Assembly (NCBI RefSeq): GCF_014851765.1
Contig: NZ_JACVAI010000001.1
Coordinates: 1,054,001-1,118,000, forward strand
Source of the DNA: Pseudomonas sp. PDM04
GTDB taxonomy: Bacteria > Pseudomonadota > Gammaproteobacteria > Pseudomonadales > Pseudomonadaceae
Direction of reading: 5' to 3'
DNA length: 64,000 bases
Made by a program: the position numbers and the translations under genes. The first letter of the stretch is position 1. Every line of letters starts with the position of its first letter. Below the pieces are notes generated by a model. That model was not told the DNA's origin. It saw nothing but the letters and a program-made list of their open reading frames with translations, and did no database searches. Below are positions 7,696-16,892 of the stretch, in pieces.

Positions 7696-9987
7696 ATGAA
7701 GAAGCTGTGTTTGCTGGGACTGCTCGTCAGCCTGGCCAGTCATAACGTATTGGCCGCCACGACACCCCCGCCGCTGGAGAACAAGGACGCCTTCATCAGC
7801 AACCTGATGAAGCAGATGACCCTCGATGAAAAAATCGGCCAGTTGCGCCTGATCAGCATCGGCCCGGAAATGCCCCGGGAGATGATCCGCAAGGAGATCG
7901 CCGACGGCAACATCGGTGGCACGTTCAACTCGATCACCCGCCCGGAAAACCGTCCGATGCAGGACGCCGCGATGCGTAGCCGGCTGAAGATCCCGATGTT
8001 CTTCGCCTACGACGTGATCCACGGCCACCGCACCATTTTCCCGATTCCGCTGGCGCTGGCCTCGAGCTGGGACATGGACGCCATTGGCCGCTCCGGGCGC
8101 GTTGCCGCCAAGGAAGCTGCCGCCGACAGCCTCGACATCACCTTCGCGCCGATGGTCGACATCTCCCGCGACCCGCGCTGGGGCCGGACCTCCGAAGGCT
8201 TTGGCGAAGACACCTACCTGGTGTCGCGCATTGCCGCAGTGATGGTCAAGGCGTTCCAGGGCGCCGGTGCCAACGCAGCCGACAGCATCATGGCCAGCGT
8301 CAAGCACTTCGCCCTGTACGGCGCGGTCGAGGGCGGCCGCGACTACAACGTGGTCGACATGAGCCCGGTCAAGATGTACCAGGACTACCTGCCACCATAC
8401 CGCGCGGCCATCGACGCCGGTGCGGGCGGGGTGATGGTGGCGCTGAACTCGATCAACGGCGTGCCGGCCACGTCCAACACCTGGTTGATGAACGACCTGC
8501 TGCGCAAGGAGTGGGGCTTCAAGGGCCTGGCGGTCAGTGACCACGGGGCGATTTTCGAGCTGATCAAGCACGGCGTCGCGCGCGACGGTCGCGAGGCCGC
8601 GAAGCTGGCCATCAAGGCCGGCATCCACATGAGCATGAACGACACCCTGTACGGCAAGGAACTGCCGGGGCTGCTCAAGTCCGGCGAGATCCAGCAGAGC
8701 GACATCGACAACGCCGTGCGCGCGGTGCTCGACGCCAAGTACGACATGGGCCTGTTCAAGGATCCGTACCTGCGCATCGGCAAGGCCGAGGACGATCCGG
8801 TCGACACCTATGCCGACAGCCGCCTGCACCGCGCGGATGCCCGTGACGTGGCCCGTCGCAGCCTGGTGCTGTTGAAAAACAGCAACGAAACCCTGCCGCT
8901 GAAGAAAACCGCGAAGATTGCCCTGGTCGGTCCGCTGGCCAAGGCGCCGATCGACATGATGGGCAGCTGGGCCGCCGCCGGTCGTCCCGCGCAGTCGGTG
9001 ACCCTGTTCGACGGCATGAGCCATGTGATCGGCGACCCATCGACGCTGATCTACGCCCGTGGCGCCAACATCACCAGCGACAAGAAAGTCCTCGACTACC
9101 TGAACTTCCTCAACTTCGATGCCCCGGAAGTGGTGGACGATCCGCGCCCGGCCAACGTGTTGATCGACGAAGCGGTCAAAGCGGCCAAGGACGCTGACGT
9201 GGTCGTCGCCGCCGTGGGCGAGTCCCGTGGCATGTCCCACGAATCGTCGAGCCGTACCGAACTGAACATCCCGGAAAACCAGCGTGAACTGATCCGCGCC
9301 CTGAAAGCCACGGGCAAGCCGCTGGTGCTGGTGCTGATGAATGGTCGTCCGTTGGCGCTGCTCGACGAAAACCAACAGGCTGACGCGATCCTGGAGACCT
9401 GGTTCAGCGGCACCGAGGGCGGCAACGCCATCGCCGACGTGCTGTTCGGCGACTACAACCCGTCGGGCAAACTGCCGATCACCTTCCCACGCTCGGTGGG
9501 GCAGATTCCCACCTACTACAACCACCTGAGCATTGGCCGGCCGTTCACCCCGGGCAAACCGGGCAACTACACCTCGCAGTACTTCGACGACACCACCGGC
9601 CCCCTCTTCCCGTTCGGCTACGGCCTGAGCTACACAGGTTTCAGCCTGAGCGACATGGCCCTGTCATCGACCACGCTGAACAAGACCGGCAAGCTCGACG
9701 CCAGCGTCACGGTGAAAAACACCGGCAAGCGTGACGGCGAAACCGTGGTGCAGCTGTACATCCAGGACGTGACCGGCTCGATGATCCGTCCGGTCAAGGA
9801 ACTGAAGAACTTCCAGAAAATCATGCTCAAGGCCGGTGAAGAGAAAGTCGTGCACTTCACCATCACCGAGGACGACCTGAAGTTCTACAACACCCAGCTC
9901 AAGTACGCAGCGGAGCCGGGCAAGTTCAACGTGCAGATCGGCCTGGATTCACAGGATGTGACGCAGCAGAGTTTTGAGTTGCTGTAG
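7696..9987 (+). CDS. bglX: Periplasmic beta-glucosidase BglX (GH3)
   Basis: 763 residues, close to E. coli BglX. A signal peptide (KKLCLLGLLVSLASHNVLA) directs it to the periplasm. The GH3 N-terminal barrel is clear: FFAYDVIHGHRTIFP (103-116), MVDISRDPRWGRTSEGFGED (153-172), SVKHFALYG with the Lys-His pair at 203-204, and GLAVSDHGAIF with the nucleophile Asp282. The second GH3 domain (SLVLLKNSNETLPL onward) and a fibronectin-III-like C-terminal domain (from about residue 660) complete the family architecture. It hydrolyses terminal beta-glucosyl residues from oligosaccharides. ATG 7696 has GAGAAAAC upstream; an upstream ATG at 7657 lacks a ribosome-binding site. Monocistronic, followed by a REP doublet. 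Confidence 0.96.
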   Translation: MKKLCLLGLLVSLASHNVLAATTPPPLENKDAFISNLMKQMTLDEKIGQLRLISIGPEMPREMIRKEIADGNIGGTFNSITRPENRPMQDAAMRSRLKIPMFFAYDVIHGHRTIFPIPLALASSWDMDAIGRSGRVAAKEAAADSLDITFAPMVDISRDPRWGRTSEGFGEDTYLVSRIAAVMVKAFQGAGANAADSIMASVKHFALYGAVEGGRDYNVVDMSPVKMYQDYLPPYRAAIDAGAGGVMVALNSINGVPATSNTWLMNDLLRKEWGFKGLAVSDHGAIFELIKHGVARDGREAAKLAIKAGIHMSMNDTLYGKELPGLLKSGEIQQSDIDNAVRAVLDAKYDMGLFKDPYLRIGKAEDDPVDTYADSRLHRADARDVARRSLVLLKNSNETLPLKKTAKIALVGPLAKAPIDMMGSWAAAGRPAQSVTLFDGMSHVIGDPSTLIYARGANITSDKKVLDYLNFLNFDAPEVVDDPRPANVLIDEAVKAAKDADVVVAAVGESRGMSHESSSRTELNIPENQRELIRALKATGKPLVLVLMNGRPLALLDENQQADAILETWFSGTEGGNAIADVLFGDYNPSGKLPITFPRSVGQIPTYYNHLSIGRPFTPGKPGNYTSQYFDDTTGPLFPFGYGLSYTGFSLSDMALSSTTLNKTGKLDASVTVKNTGKRDGETVVQLYIQDVTGSMIRPVKELKNFQKIMLKAGEEKVVHFTITEDDLKFYNTQLKYAAEPGKFNVQIGLDSQDVTQQSFELL

Positions 9988-10015
9988 GCCGAAAACGACA
10001 CCATAACGGTGGAAT

Positions 10016-10107
10016 CTGTGGGAGCGAGCCTGCTCGCGACAGCGGACATTCAGTCGACATCATCGTTGACTGATACGCCGCTATCGCCAGCAGGCTCGCT
10101 CCCACAG
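10016..10107. repeat. REP doublet, outward class
   Basis: The REP unit GTGGGAGCGAGCCTGCTCGC begins at 10018 and the inverted copy ends at 10107, with 42 nt between. The spacer itself can pair (CAGTC...GACTG). It separates convergent bglX and clsB. Confidence 0.92.
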
Positions 10108-10141
10108 TCATTTTATCCCTCTCCGGTCTTGGCGAGGACGG

Positions 10142-11299
10142 CTACCCCCGCCGATCCAACAGGTTCACCACCACCCGATCCACCCATCCCCAGATCCTCT
10201 GCTTGATCCGCCGCCACAGTGGCCGGCGCTTCCAGGCTTCCAGACTGACTTCCTGGCTCAACGCGAAATCCTGCTCGAAACTGGCCACCACCGCCCGGGT
10301 CAGGCTCGGGTCCAGCGCTTCGAGGTTGGCTTCGAGGTTGAAGCGCAGGTTCCAGTGATCGAAGTTGCACGAACCGATGCTGACCCAGTCATCGACCAGC
10401 ACCATTTTCAGGTGCAAGAAACACGGCTGGTACTCGAATATTTTGACCCCGGCCCTGAGCAGGCGCGGGTAATAGCGATGCCCGGCGTAGCGCACCGACG
10501 GGTGATCGGTGCGCGGGCCGGTCAGCAACAGCCGTACATCGACCCCGCGACCGGCCGCCCGGCGCAGTGAGCGACGCACTTTCCAGGTCGGCAGGAAGTA
10601 CGGCGTGGCCAGCCAGATCCGGCGCTGGCCGCTGTTCAGCGCGCGCACCAGCGATTGCAGGATGTCACGGTGCTGACGCGCATCGGCGTAGGCCACGCGC
10701 CCCATACCCTCGCCCGTGGACGGCAGGCGCGGCAGTCGCGGCAAGCCGAAATGCGCGGCGGGTTTCCAGGCGCGCCGGTGACGGTTGGCGATCCACTGGC
10801 GATCGAACAGCAACTGCCAGTCGATCACCAGCGGGCCGGTGATTTCCACCATCACTTCATGCCATTGGCTGGTGTTTTCACTCGGCGACCAGAACTCATC
10901 GGTGACCCCCGTCCCGCCCACCACCGCCAGGCTTTGATCGACCAGCAACAGCTTGCGGTGATCGCGATAGAAGTTACCCACCCAGCGCCGCCAGCTCAGG
11001 CGATTGTAGAAACGCAGTTCCACTCCCGCCGCCATCAGCCGCTGCCGCAAGGTCAGGGTAAACGCCAGGCTGCCGTAATCGTCGAACAGGCAGCGCACCC
11101 GCACGCCACGCTCGGCCGCCTGGACCAAGGCCTGGACCATGGCTTCGGCGCACTCGCCCGCCTCCACCAGATACAACTCCAGCTCGACCTGTTCCTCGGC
11201 CCGGGCAATCGCCACCAGCATCCGCGGGAAGAACTGCGGACCGTCGATCAACAGTTCGAAGTGATTGCCTTCACGCCAGGGAAAAATCGCGCCTTGCAT
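10142..11299 (-). CDS. clsB: Cardiolipin synthase ClsB
   Basis: 385 residues with two phospholipase-D HKD motifs: HRKLLLVD at 114-121 and HLKMVLVD at 296-303, the latter followed by SIGSCNFDHWN. There is no N-terminal pair of transmembrane helices, which separates ClsB from ClsA. The enzyme makes cardiolipin from phosphatidylglycerol at the inner membrane; E. coli ClsB also uses phosphatidylethanolamine-type chemistry. The C-terminal RRPLWRRIKQRIWGWVD is basic and amphipathic and likely helps membrane association. It starts one base after the stop codon of the yceI gene, so the two are translationally close in an operon. Confidence 0.93.
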   Translation of the reverse strand: MQGAIFPWREGNHFELLIDGPQFFPRMLVAIARAEEQVELELYLVEAGECAEAMVQALVQAAERGVRVRCLFDDYGSLAFTLTLRQRLMAAGVELRFYNRLSWRRWVGNFYRDHRKLLLVDQSLAVVGGTGVTDEFWSPSENTSQWHEVMVEITGPLVIDWQLLFDRQWIANRHRRAWKPAAHFGLPRLPRLPSTGEGMGRVAYADARQHRDILQSLVRALNSGQRRIWLATPYFLPTWKVRRSLRRAAGRGVDVRLLLTGPRTDHPSVRYAGHRYYPRLLRAGVKIFEYQPCFLHLKMVLVDDWVSIGSCNFDHWNLRFNLEANLEALDPSLTRAVVASFEQDFALSQEVSLEAWKRRPLWRRIKQRIWGWVDRVVVNLLDRRG

Positions 11300-11300
11300 G

Positions 11301-11891
11301 TCAGCGCGCCGTGAAAATCAGCACCGCACCCACCGGCACCGACAGGCTGATGGCCGATAAACCGGCGGTCTTGCGCAATGCATCCAGGCCCGGCGCCAGA
11401 TCGAAGTCCGCCGCATTGATCACCAGCGGTTCCAGGGTCACCACCTGAAAACGCCGGTCGTCGAGGCGGGTGGCCAGCAGCTCGGCGTTGTATTGATGCT
11501 GTTTGCCGTGGAGATTGACGGTGACCGGCAAGCGCAGTTCCAGTTGCGCGCCGGAGGCCAGATCGTTGATCGGGCGCAAATCGATCTGCGCGGAAATCAG
11601 CGCTTCGGGGAAGCGCTCGATCTCGAACAAATCCTTGCGCATGCGCTCGTCGCGCAGGGGGATGCCGCTGTAGATCGACTCCAGCTCGACCTCGACCTCA
11701 GCCAGCCCCTTGGGGCTGACCTTGCCGTGCAGCACCAGAAAACGCTGCACCTCGGAAACGTTGGCGTTTTTGGTACTGACGAACGACAGCCGCGAGGACT
11801 CGCCGTCCAGGTACCAATTGGCCTGCGCCGAGCACGTGGCTCCCGCCAACAGCACAGCGGCGAGGGTTTTGGAGAGGGACCTTTTGCACAT
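11301..11891 (-). CDS. YceI-family periplasmic lipid-binding-like protein
   Basis: 196 residues with a signal peptide (CKRSLSKTLAAVLLAGATCSAQA) and a YceI beta-barrel: NWYLDGESSRLSFVSTKN at the N-terminus, then SPKGLAEVEVELESIYSGIPLRDERMRKDLFEIERFPEA, the usual core. YceI proteins resemble lipocalins and bind isoprenoid or lipid-like molecules in the periplasm. The gene precedes clsB with a one-base gap, suggesting linkage to membrane lipid metabolism (inference). It has little Shine-Dalgarno before the ATG at 11891. Confidence 0.92.
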   Translation of the reverse strand: MCKRSLSKTLAAVLLAGATCSAQANWYLDGESSRLSFVSTKNANVSEVQRFLVLHGKVSPKGLAEVEVELESIYSGIPLRDERMRKDLFEIERFPEALISAQIDLRPINDLASGAQLELRLPVTVNLHGKQHQYNAELLATRLDDRRFQVVTLEPLVINAADFDLAPGLDALRKTAGLSAISLSVPVGAVLIFTAR

Positions 11892-11981
11892 AGAGACTCG
11901 TGGGGCAGATAAACCTGCACGAACCTTAACCGCCCGCGAGCCCGTTGCAAACCGCCAGCCGTTACCGCGGGTATCGAGCCT

Positions 11982-12311
11982 TCAAGGATTCAAGCGACAA
12001 CCCCGGCGCTCGCCGAGCCATTGCGCAGTGTGACTGCGTCCCAGGCCGCTCACCGAAACGCGCTGTTGAACGGGGTCATCGTTGAAATCGCTGACGGGCA
12101 GCCACTGCTTCACATAACCACGGCAATACCCGGCATCGTTGTTCATCACATAGCGGCACGAGCAGTATTCCTTGGCGGTATAGGCGCTGATGATATCGGG
12201 GAAGGCCCACAGCGCCACGCGCTCCTGCCAGATCCAGCCGAACAGGGCGAACAGCAGGATCAGCCCCAGTGTGGCAACTGGGTGACGGCACACAAAATGG
12301 CGGCGCGTCAT
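11982..12311 (-). CDS. Small Cys-rich membrane-anchored protein, function unknown
   Basis: 109 residues. One N-terminal transmembrane helix (HPVATLGLILLFALFGWIW) is followed by a short periplasmic region with four cysteines in a compact pattern (YCSCRYVMNNDAGYC...GC). I do not recognise a family. The ATG overlaps the stop of the serine hydrolase gene by four bases (ATGA), indicating translational coupling, so the two products are probably made together. The Cys spacing suggests disulphides in the periplasm or metal binding; neither is shown. Confidence 0.75.
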   Translation of the reverse strand: MTRRHFVCRHPVATLGLILLFALFGWIWQERVALWAFPDIISAYTAKEYCSCRYVMNNDAGYCRGYVKQWLPVSDFNDDPVQQRVSVSGLGRSHTAQWLGERRGCRLNP

Positions 12312-13402
12312 GGCCGTGCCGCCCCGGCGAATGCCTGGCGCGTCAGCTTCAACAGCTCGTTGTGACGATAACTGCCGTCGCGATCATCGCCGTAGCGCAC
12401 GATCACCAATTGCTCGCCGGGGATCACGTACAGGGCCTGGCCCCAATGGCCCAGTGCGGCGAACGTGTCGGCCGGGGCGTCGGGCCAGGGACGGGACGCG
12501 CCGTCCGCCGCGCGATTGAGCCACCAGTGACCACCCGGCACCGCTTCGTCCTGATGGGCCTGGTAGCGCTCGAACGGTTGGCGGTTGAAGGTCACCCACT
12601 CCCTGGGCAGCAATTGCCGGCCGCCCCAACGACCGTCGCGAGCCATCAACAGACCGATCCGCGCCAGGTCCCGCGCGGTGAGGTAGGCATAGGACGAAGC
12701 GACGAAGGTGCCGCTGGCGTCGGTTTCCCAGATCGCATGACGAATGCCCAGCGGCTCGAACAGGGCGCTCCAGGGATAGTCCGGATAACGCGCCGGGCCG
12801 ACGATGTTTTTCAGCGCGGCGGACAGCAGGTTGCTGTCGCCGCTGGAATAGCGAAAGGCCTGACCGGGTTTGGCGTAGTCAGCGTGACCGGCGGTGAACC
12901 CGGCCATGTCGTGCTGGCCCCGGGTATAGAGCATCGCCACCACCGAAGACTTCAACGGCGCGTATTCGTAGTCTTCCTGCCAGTCCAGGCCCGAGGCCCA
13001 GTGCAGCAGGTCGGCCAGGGTCATCGCCGGGCGGCTGGCCAGTGCCGGGTAGAACTTCGCCACGGGATCCTCCAGCTTGAACAGGCCCTCGCCATAGGCC
13101 ACGCCGAGCACCGTGGCCATCAGGCTCTTGCTGATCGACCAGGTCAGGTGCGGGGTGTCGACCGTGGTCGGGCCAGCGTAGCGTTCGTAGATCAACTGGC
13201 CGTCGCGGATTACCAGCAAGGCGTCGGTGCGGATGCCTGTGCGGTGTGCGTCGTCACGGGGCGGGAAGGCATAGGCTTCAAGCGCCTGGAGGGCCGGGCC
13301 GGCCGGAGCCGGCACGGTGGACCATTGCTCGCCGGGCCAGGTGTCGGCGTGGGCCGTGAGGCTCAGTAGCAGCAGGACAATCAGGGACACGCCTTTGAAC
13401 AT
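12308..13402 (-). CDS. Serine hydrolase of the beta-lactamase/class C family
   Basis: 364 residues with a signal peptide (FKGVSLIVLLLLSLTAHA). The active-site SxxK is SISK at 89-92, the second motif is YSSGDSN with Tyr185, and HWGQ near the C-terminus occupies the KTG position. This is the penicillin-binding-protein/esterase fold (Pfam Beta-lactamase). Such proteins may be esterases, D-amino-acid peptidases or peptidoglycan carboxypeptidases; a true beta-lactamase is unlikely without the AmpC-specific context. The start at 13402 gives a proper signal peptide, while the longer frame reads through a REP element. It overlaps the downstream small membrane protein gene by 4 bp. Confidence 0.9.
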   Translation of the reverse strand: MFKGVSLIVLLLLSLTAHADTWPGEQWSTVPAPAGPALQALEAYAFPPRDDAHRTGIRTDALLVIRDGQLIYERYAGPTTVDTPHLTWSISKSLMATVLGVAYGEGLFKLEDPVAKFYPALASRPAMTLADLLHWASGLDWQEDYEYAPLKSSVVAMLYTRGQHDMAGFTAGHADYAKPGQAFRYSSGDSNLLSAALKNIVGPARYPDYPWSALFEPLGIRHAIWETDASGTFVASSYAYLTARDLARIGLLMARDGRWGGRQLLPREWVTFNRQPFERYQAHQDEAVPGGHWWLNRAADGASRPWPDAPADTFAALGHWGQALYVIPGEQLVIVRYGDDRDGSYRHNELLKLTRQAFAGAARP

Positions 13403-13485
13403 GGCGGGGGCTCTGGGGAATGGGCGGGGTGAGGTTAGCTGAGGTTGATGACAGTTTCGGAATGTGTGTAGTTCATCCCGCCACC

Positions 13486-13559
13486 ATCGCGAGCAGGCTC
13501 GCTCCCACATGGGATAGGTGGCGTACACAAGCCATTGTGGGAGCGAGCCTGCTCGCGAT
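13486..13559. repeat. REP doublet, inward class
   Basis: ATCGCGAGCAGGCTCGCTCC at 13486 and the inverted copy ending at 13559, 28 nt apart, upstream of the serine hydrolase gene and downstream of the acyl-CoA-dehydrogenase-like gene. Confidence 0.92.
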
Positions 13560-13567
13560 GGGGCCCT

Positions 13568-14446
13568 TCAGGTCAAGGCGAGTGCCTTGGCCAACCGTTT
13601 GGCTCTGGCCCCCGCCGCCAGGTCCATCACCGCCCGATCGCGCTGCCACATCGTCGCCCACGGTGGCGGTCCATCGGCCAATGCCTGCTCAAGCTCAGCC
13701 TTGAGCCCGTCGAACTGCGCAAACAACCCGCCCAGCAAGACATGCCCGGACGGGTTGTTCGGCGCCTGGCGGCTGACTTCCGCACAGCCGGTCAGCAACG
13801 CCAGCAATCGCAGTTGCAAGGTCTGCGGCCAATTGCAGTCCTGGCCGACACCATACAGCCAGGCGCCCATGGCGCTCAGCACATAGAGGTCTTCGAGGGT
13901 GCGGAACGGTTTGACGTACGCGTCCCAGCCATCCCCCGCGAGCAATTCACACAGCGCATTGTCCAGGACCAGACGCCCGTGGCTGAGGTCCGGCATCAGC
14001 GGCATGGGCGGCAGTGTTTCCACGTGCACGCCGGGCTCGCCGGGGTAGATCACCGCCAGACTCAGGCGCGGATCGGTGCCGGGCGCTTCGCTGCGGGCGG
14101 CGACCAGCAGCCAGTCGGCGGCATCGCCGGCGGTGACGAAATCCTTGCGCCCGCTCAGGCGCAGGTCGTTCAGCCGGGTCTGCATGTCCGCCGCCCGCAG
14201 GCTGCGCTGCTCGGTGGCACACAACGCGCCCAGGCTGAGCGGCGCGCTTGGCCAGAGCATGCGCAACGCCGCCTGATAACCCACCAGGAAAGCCAGCCCC
14301 GGGGTCGCCATCAGGCGCCCGCCAGCCACCGCCAGCTCGAACGGCGTGACCGTCCCCAACTCACGCAACAAGGCCGCGAACCCCTCCCCCAGGTCCGGGT
14401 GAGCAGGCAAGCGATCACGGCGTTTCAACAGGGTATGCCAGGGCAT
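13568..14446 (-). CDS. Acyl-CoA-dehydrogenase-like protein
   Basis: 292 residues. The central segment (LNDLRLSGRKDFVTAGDAADWLLVAAR) resembles the beta-barrel middle domain of acyl-CoA dehydrogenases (compare L-x-G-x-K-x-x-I-T-x-x-x-x-A), and helices on either side fit a shortened dehydrogenase. It is much shorter than the ~380-residue family norm and I cannot see the usual catalytic glutamate region, so it may be non-catalytic or act on an unusual substrate. GAGGAG before ATG 14446 supports the start. It is divergent from olsBA, and association with lipid modification is inferred from that position only. Confidence 0.72.
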   Translation of the reverse strand: MPWHTLLKRRDRLPAHPDLGEGFAALLRELGTVTPFELAVAGGRLMATPGLAFLVGYQAALRMLWPSAPLSLGALCATEQRSLRAADMQTRLNDLRLSGRKDFVTAGDAADWLLVAARSEAPGTDPRLSLAVIYPGEPGVHVETLPPMPLMPDLSHGRLVLDNALCELLAGDGWDAYVKPFRTLEDLYVLSAMGAWLYGVGQDCNWPQTLQLRLLALLTGCAEVSRQAPNNPSGHVLLGGLFAQFDGLKAELEQALADGPPPWATMWQRDRAVMDLAAGARAKRLAKALALT

Positions 14447-14601
14447 GGGAGGCTCCTCAAGGGCTGTCATATAAGCATCACCAAAGCTTAACGGCGATGA
14501 CACCGGGGCTACATAGCCTGACTTTGCACAACAAGGCTGGATAAAGAAAGTCGATCCGCTGTAACCCAAAGACGGGTGAGCAGCCCGCACGGAGATTCGC
14601 C

Positions 14602-15357
14602 ATGACTCAGATCGCCCGCATCAGCGACACCGGCAATGAACGCCGCCTGCAAGCCGAACGCCTGGTCGGCGCCCACGCCCTGCAGGAGGCCCAGGCCTTG
14701 CGCTTCAACGTGTTCAGCGGCGAATTCGACGCCAAGCTGAAAGGCGCGGAGCTGGGGCTGGACATGGATGACTATGACGTTCACTGCGCCCACATCGGCG
14801 TGCGCGACCTGAATACCGGGCGCCTGGTGGCGACCACCCGCCTGCTCGACCACACGGCCGCCAGCAGCCTGGGCAAGTTTTACAGCGAAGAAGAATTCAG
14901 CCTGCACGGCCTGGTCCACCTCAAGGGCCCGATCCTGGAAATCGGTCGCACCTGCGTCGACCCGGCCTACCGCAACGGCGGCACCATCGCCGTGCTCTGG
15001 GGGGAACTGGCCGAAGTGCTGAACCAGGGTGGCTACAGTTACCTGATGGGGTGCGCGAGCATCCCGATGCAGGACGGCGGCGTCCAGGCCCACGCGATCA
15101 TGCAGCGCCTGCGCGAGCGCTACCTGTGCACCGAACACCTGCGGGCCGAACCGAAAAAGCCGTTGCCGGCCCTGGACATCCCTTCCAACGTCATCGCCGA
15201 AATGCCGCCGCTGCTCAAGGCCTACATGCGCCTGGGCGCGAAAATCTGCGGCGAGCCCTGCTGGGACGAAGACTTCCAGGTCGCCGACGTGTTCATCCTG
15301 CTCAAGCGCGACGAACTCTGCCCGCGCTATGCCAAGCACTTCAAGGCGGCGGTGTAA
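14602..15357 (+). CDS. olsB: L-ornithine N(alpha)-acyltransferase OlsB
   Basis: 251 residues of the GNAT-like OlsB family: [11 protein letters not shown] near the N-terminus, [13 protein letters not shown], then [27 protein letters not shown], the acyl-ACP and acceptor site region. It transfers a 3-hydroxyacyl group from ACP to the alpha-amino group of ornithine, giving lyso-ornithine lipid, the first step to phosphorus-free ornithine lipids. The stop overlaps the olsA start (TAATG), so the two are translationally coupled. GGAGATTCGCC precedes the ATG. Confidence 0.93.
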   Translation: MTQIARISDTGNERRLQAERLVGAHALQEAQALRFNVFSGEFDAKLKGAELGLDMDDYDVHCAHIGVRDLNTGRLVATTRLLDHTAASSLGKFYSEEEFSLHGLVHLKGPILEIGRTCVDPAYRNGGTIAVLWGELAEVLNQGGYSYLMGCASIPMQDGGVQAHAIMQRLRERYLCTEHLRAEPKKPLPALDIPSNVIAEMPPLLKAYMRLGAKICGEPCWDEDFQVADVFILLKRDELCPRYAKHFKAAV

Positions 15358-16148
15358 TGAGCCGCCTGCGGGTGTACGCGCGGGTCGCGCGAGTCCTGGC
15401 GGTGGTGACACTGGGGTTGGCCATGGCCAGTGTCTTTGGTGTGTTCGAGCGTCTGGGCATGGCTCATTCGATGGCCCGTCGGCAGCGCTGGTCGCGTTTT
15501 TTCATGGCCCGCCTGACCAACGCCCTGCCCTTTCGCGTGACCGTACACGGTGAACTGCCGAAGGAATCGATGCTCTGGGTCAGCAATCACGTGTCCTGGA
15601 CCGACATTCCACTGCTGGGCATGCTCACGCCGCTGTCGTTCCTGTCCAAGGCCGAAGTGCGCACCTGGCCCGTGGCGGGCTGGCTGGCGGCCAAGGCCGG
15701 CAGCCTGTTCATCCGTCGCGGTTCGGGCGACAGCCAGTTGATCCGCAAGCAGATGACCCGGCACCTCGAACACGCCCATCCGCTGCTGATGTTTCCGGAG
15801 GGCACCACCACCGACGGACGTTCGTTGCGCACCTTCCATGGCCGGCTGCTGTCGGCGGCCATCGATTCCCAGGTGAAGCTGCAACCCGTGGCCATTCGTT
15901 ATCTGCGCGAAGGCCACGTGTGTTCGCTGGCACCGTTCATCGGTGACGATGACTTGCTGTCGCACCTGATGCGCCTGTTCGCCAACGACCGCGGCGACGT
16001 GGAGATTCACCTGCTCAAGCCGATTGTCTGCGAAGGTCGGGAGCGCGCGGTACTGGCGTTCGAGGCGCAGCAGGCGGTGCAGAAGGCATTGTTCGGCGCG
16101 ACGGCGGAACACCAGCCAGCGCCAATGCGGCCGGCGATTGCGGCTTGA
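15357..16148 (+). CDS. olsA: Lyso-ornithine lipid O-acyltransferase OlsA (PlsC family)
   Basis: 263 residues with one N-terminal membrane segment (LAVVTLGLAMASVFGVF) and the acyltransferase motifs NHVSWTD (HX4D) near residue 77-83, SLFIRRGSGDS, and FPEGTT near 145-150. It esterifies lyso-ornithine lipid made by OlsB to complete ornithine lipid at the inner membrane; some members also act as lysophosphatidic acid acyltransferases. The ATG at 15357 shares its A with the olsB stop codon. Ornithine lipids are usually induced by phosphate limitation, but I found no clear Pho box upstream. Confidence 0.93.
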   Translation: MSRLRVYARVARVLAVVTLGLAMASVFGVFERLGMAHSMARRQRWSRFFMARLTNALPFRVTVHGELPKESMLWVSNHVSWTDIPLLGMLTPLSFLSKAEVRTWPVAGWLAAKAGSLFIRRGSGDSQLIRKQMTRHLEHAHPLLMFPEGTTTDGRSLRTFHGRLLSAAIDSQVKLQPVAIRYLREGHVCSLAPFIGDDDLLSHLMRLFANDRGDVEIHLLKPIVCEGRERAVLAFEAQQAVQKALFGATAEHQPAPMRPAIAA

Positions 16149-16177
16149 AGCATCGAGCCGGGAAAATGCAAAACCCG

Positions 16178-16265
16178 GTGGGAGCGAGCCTGCTCGCGAT
16201 GACGGTCCAACATTCAACAATGATGTTGAATCAGAGGATGTCATCGCGAGCAGGCTCGCTCCCAC
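16178..16265. repeat. REP doublet, outward class
   Basis: A REP unit from 16178 and the inverted copy ending at 16265, with a 42-nt spacer that forms its own stem, TTCAACAATGATGTTGAA. It lies between convergent olsA and acpH. Confidence 0.92.
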
Positions 16266-16272
16266 AAGGCAT

Positions 16273-16851
16273 TCAGAGCGTCTCAGGGCTTTGCGCAAAC
16301 AGCTGCAACTGTGGATAAAACAACCTGAAGTCTTCACTGAGCGGCTCATACAGCGCGCGCAACTCCTGCATCGCCCCCGCCAGTTCCTCAGGCCTGGTCA
16401 GGCGCCTCGAAATACCCCGCAGCACCTGTTCCAGCACGTCGAACTCGCGGTAAGAACCCAACCAGTCGTCCGCCACCATATAAGGTGCGATCCGCGCCAG
16501 GCGGTCCGGCAGTTGCGGCTCACTGGACAGCGCCCGATACACGTCAGAGGTGAACACCTCCAGCGGCCGGTCGGCGTACAGTGCCCAGTCCCGGGCCAGG
16601 CAGTGGTCGAAAAACACATCCAGCACAATTCCGGCGTAGCGCCGACGGGTCAGTGAAAAGCGCGACAGCGCCACATCCACCAGCGGATGGCGATCGGTAA
16701 ATACGTCGATACGACGATGCAGCTGGATGGCGGCTTCGACCTCTGGGGCAAACTGGCCTTGCAGCCGTCCCTTGACGAAATCGCCATACAGGCTGCCGAG
16801 CAATTGACCGGGACGCTGGCCACCGAGGTGCAGATGTGCGAGATAGTTCAT
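16273..16851 (-). CDS. acpH: Acyl carrier protein phosphodiesterase
   Basis: 192 residues, matching the AcpH family end to end: MNYLAHLHL at the start, GDFVKGR, then the HRRIDVFTDRHP and LDVFFDHCLARDW segments that form the HD-type metal-binding core. It removes 4'-phosphopantetheine from holo-ACP in the cytoplasm. The length equals that of E. coli AcpH (193 residues). It is transcribed alone; its promoter region is shared with the divergent arsR gene, and the 157-bp spacer holds the AT-rich repeats described separately. Confidence 0.92.
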   Translation of the reverse strand: MNYLAHLHLGGQRPGQLLGSLYGDFVKGRLQGQFAPEVEAAIQLHRRIDVFTDRHPLVDVALSRFSLTRRRYAGIVLDVFFDHCLARDWALYADRPLEVFTSDVYRALSSEPQLPDRLARIAPYMVADDWLGSYREFDVLEQVLRGISRRLTRPEELAGAMQELRALYEPLSEDFRLFYPQLQLFAQSPETL

Positions 16852-16892
16852 GCCGCGCAGTCTAGCACTGCCGCACTCGTATCGTTATAACC

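Noticed and set aside
7690..9525. A 611-residue open frame on the minus strand opposite bglX
   Set aside because: It is a shadow of codon bias in a GC-rich gene; no family motifs, composition rich in His/Gly/Arg/Val, and bglX is certain.
12308..13402. AmpC beta-lactamase
   Set aside because: The SxxK fold is present, but the KTG position reads HWG and there is no AmpR-type regulator; a general serine hydrolase is the safer call.
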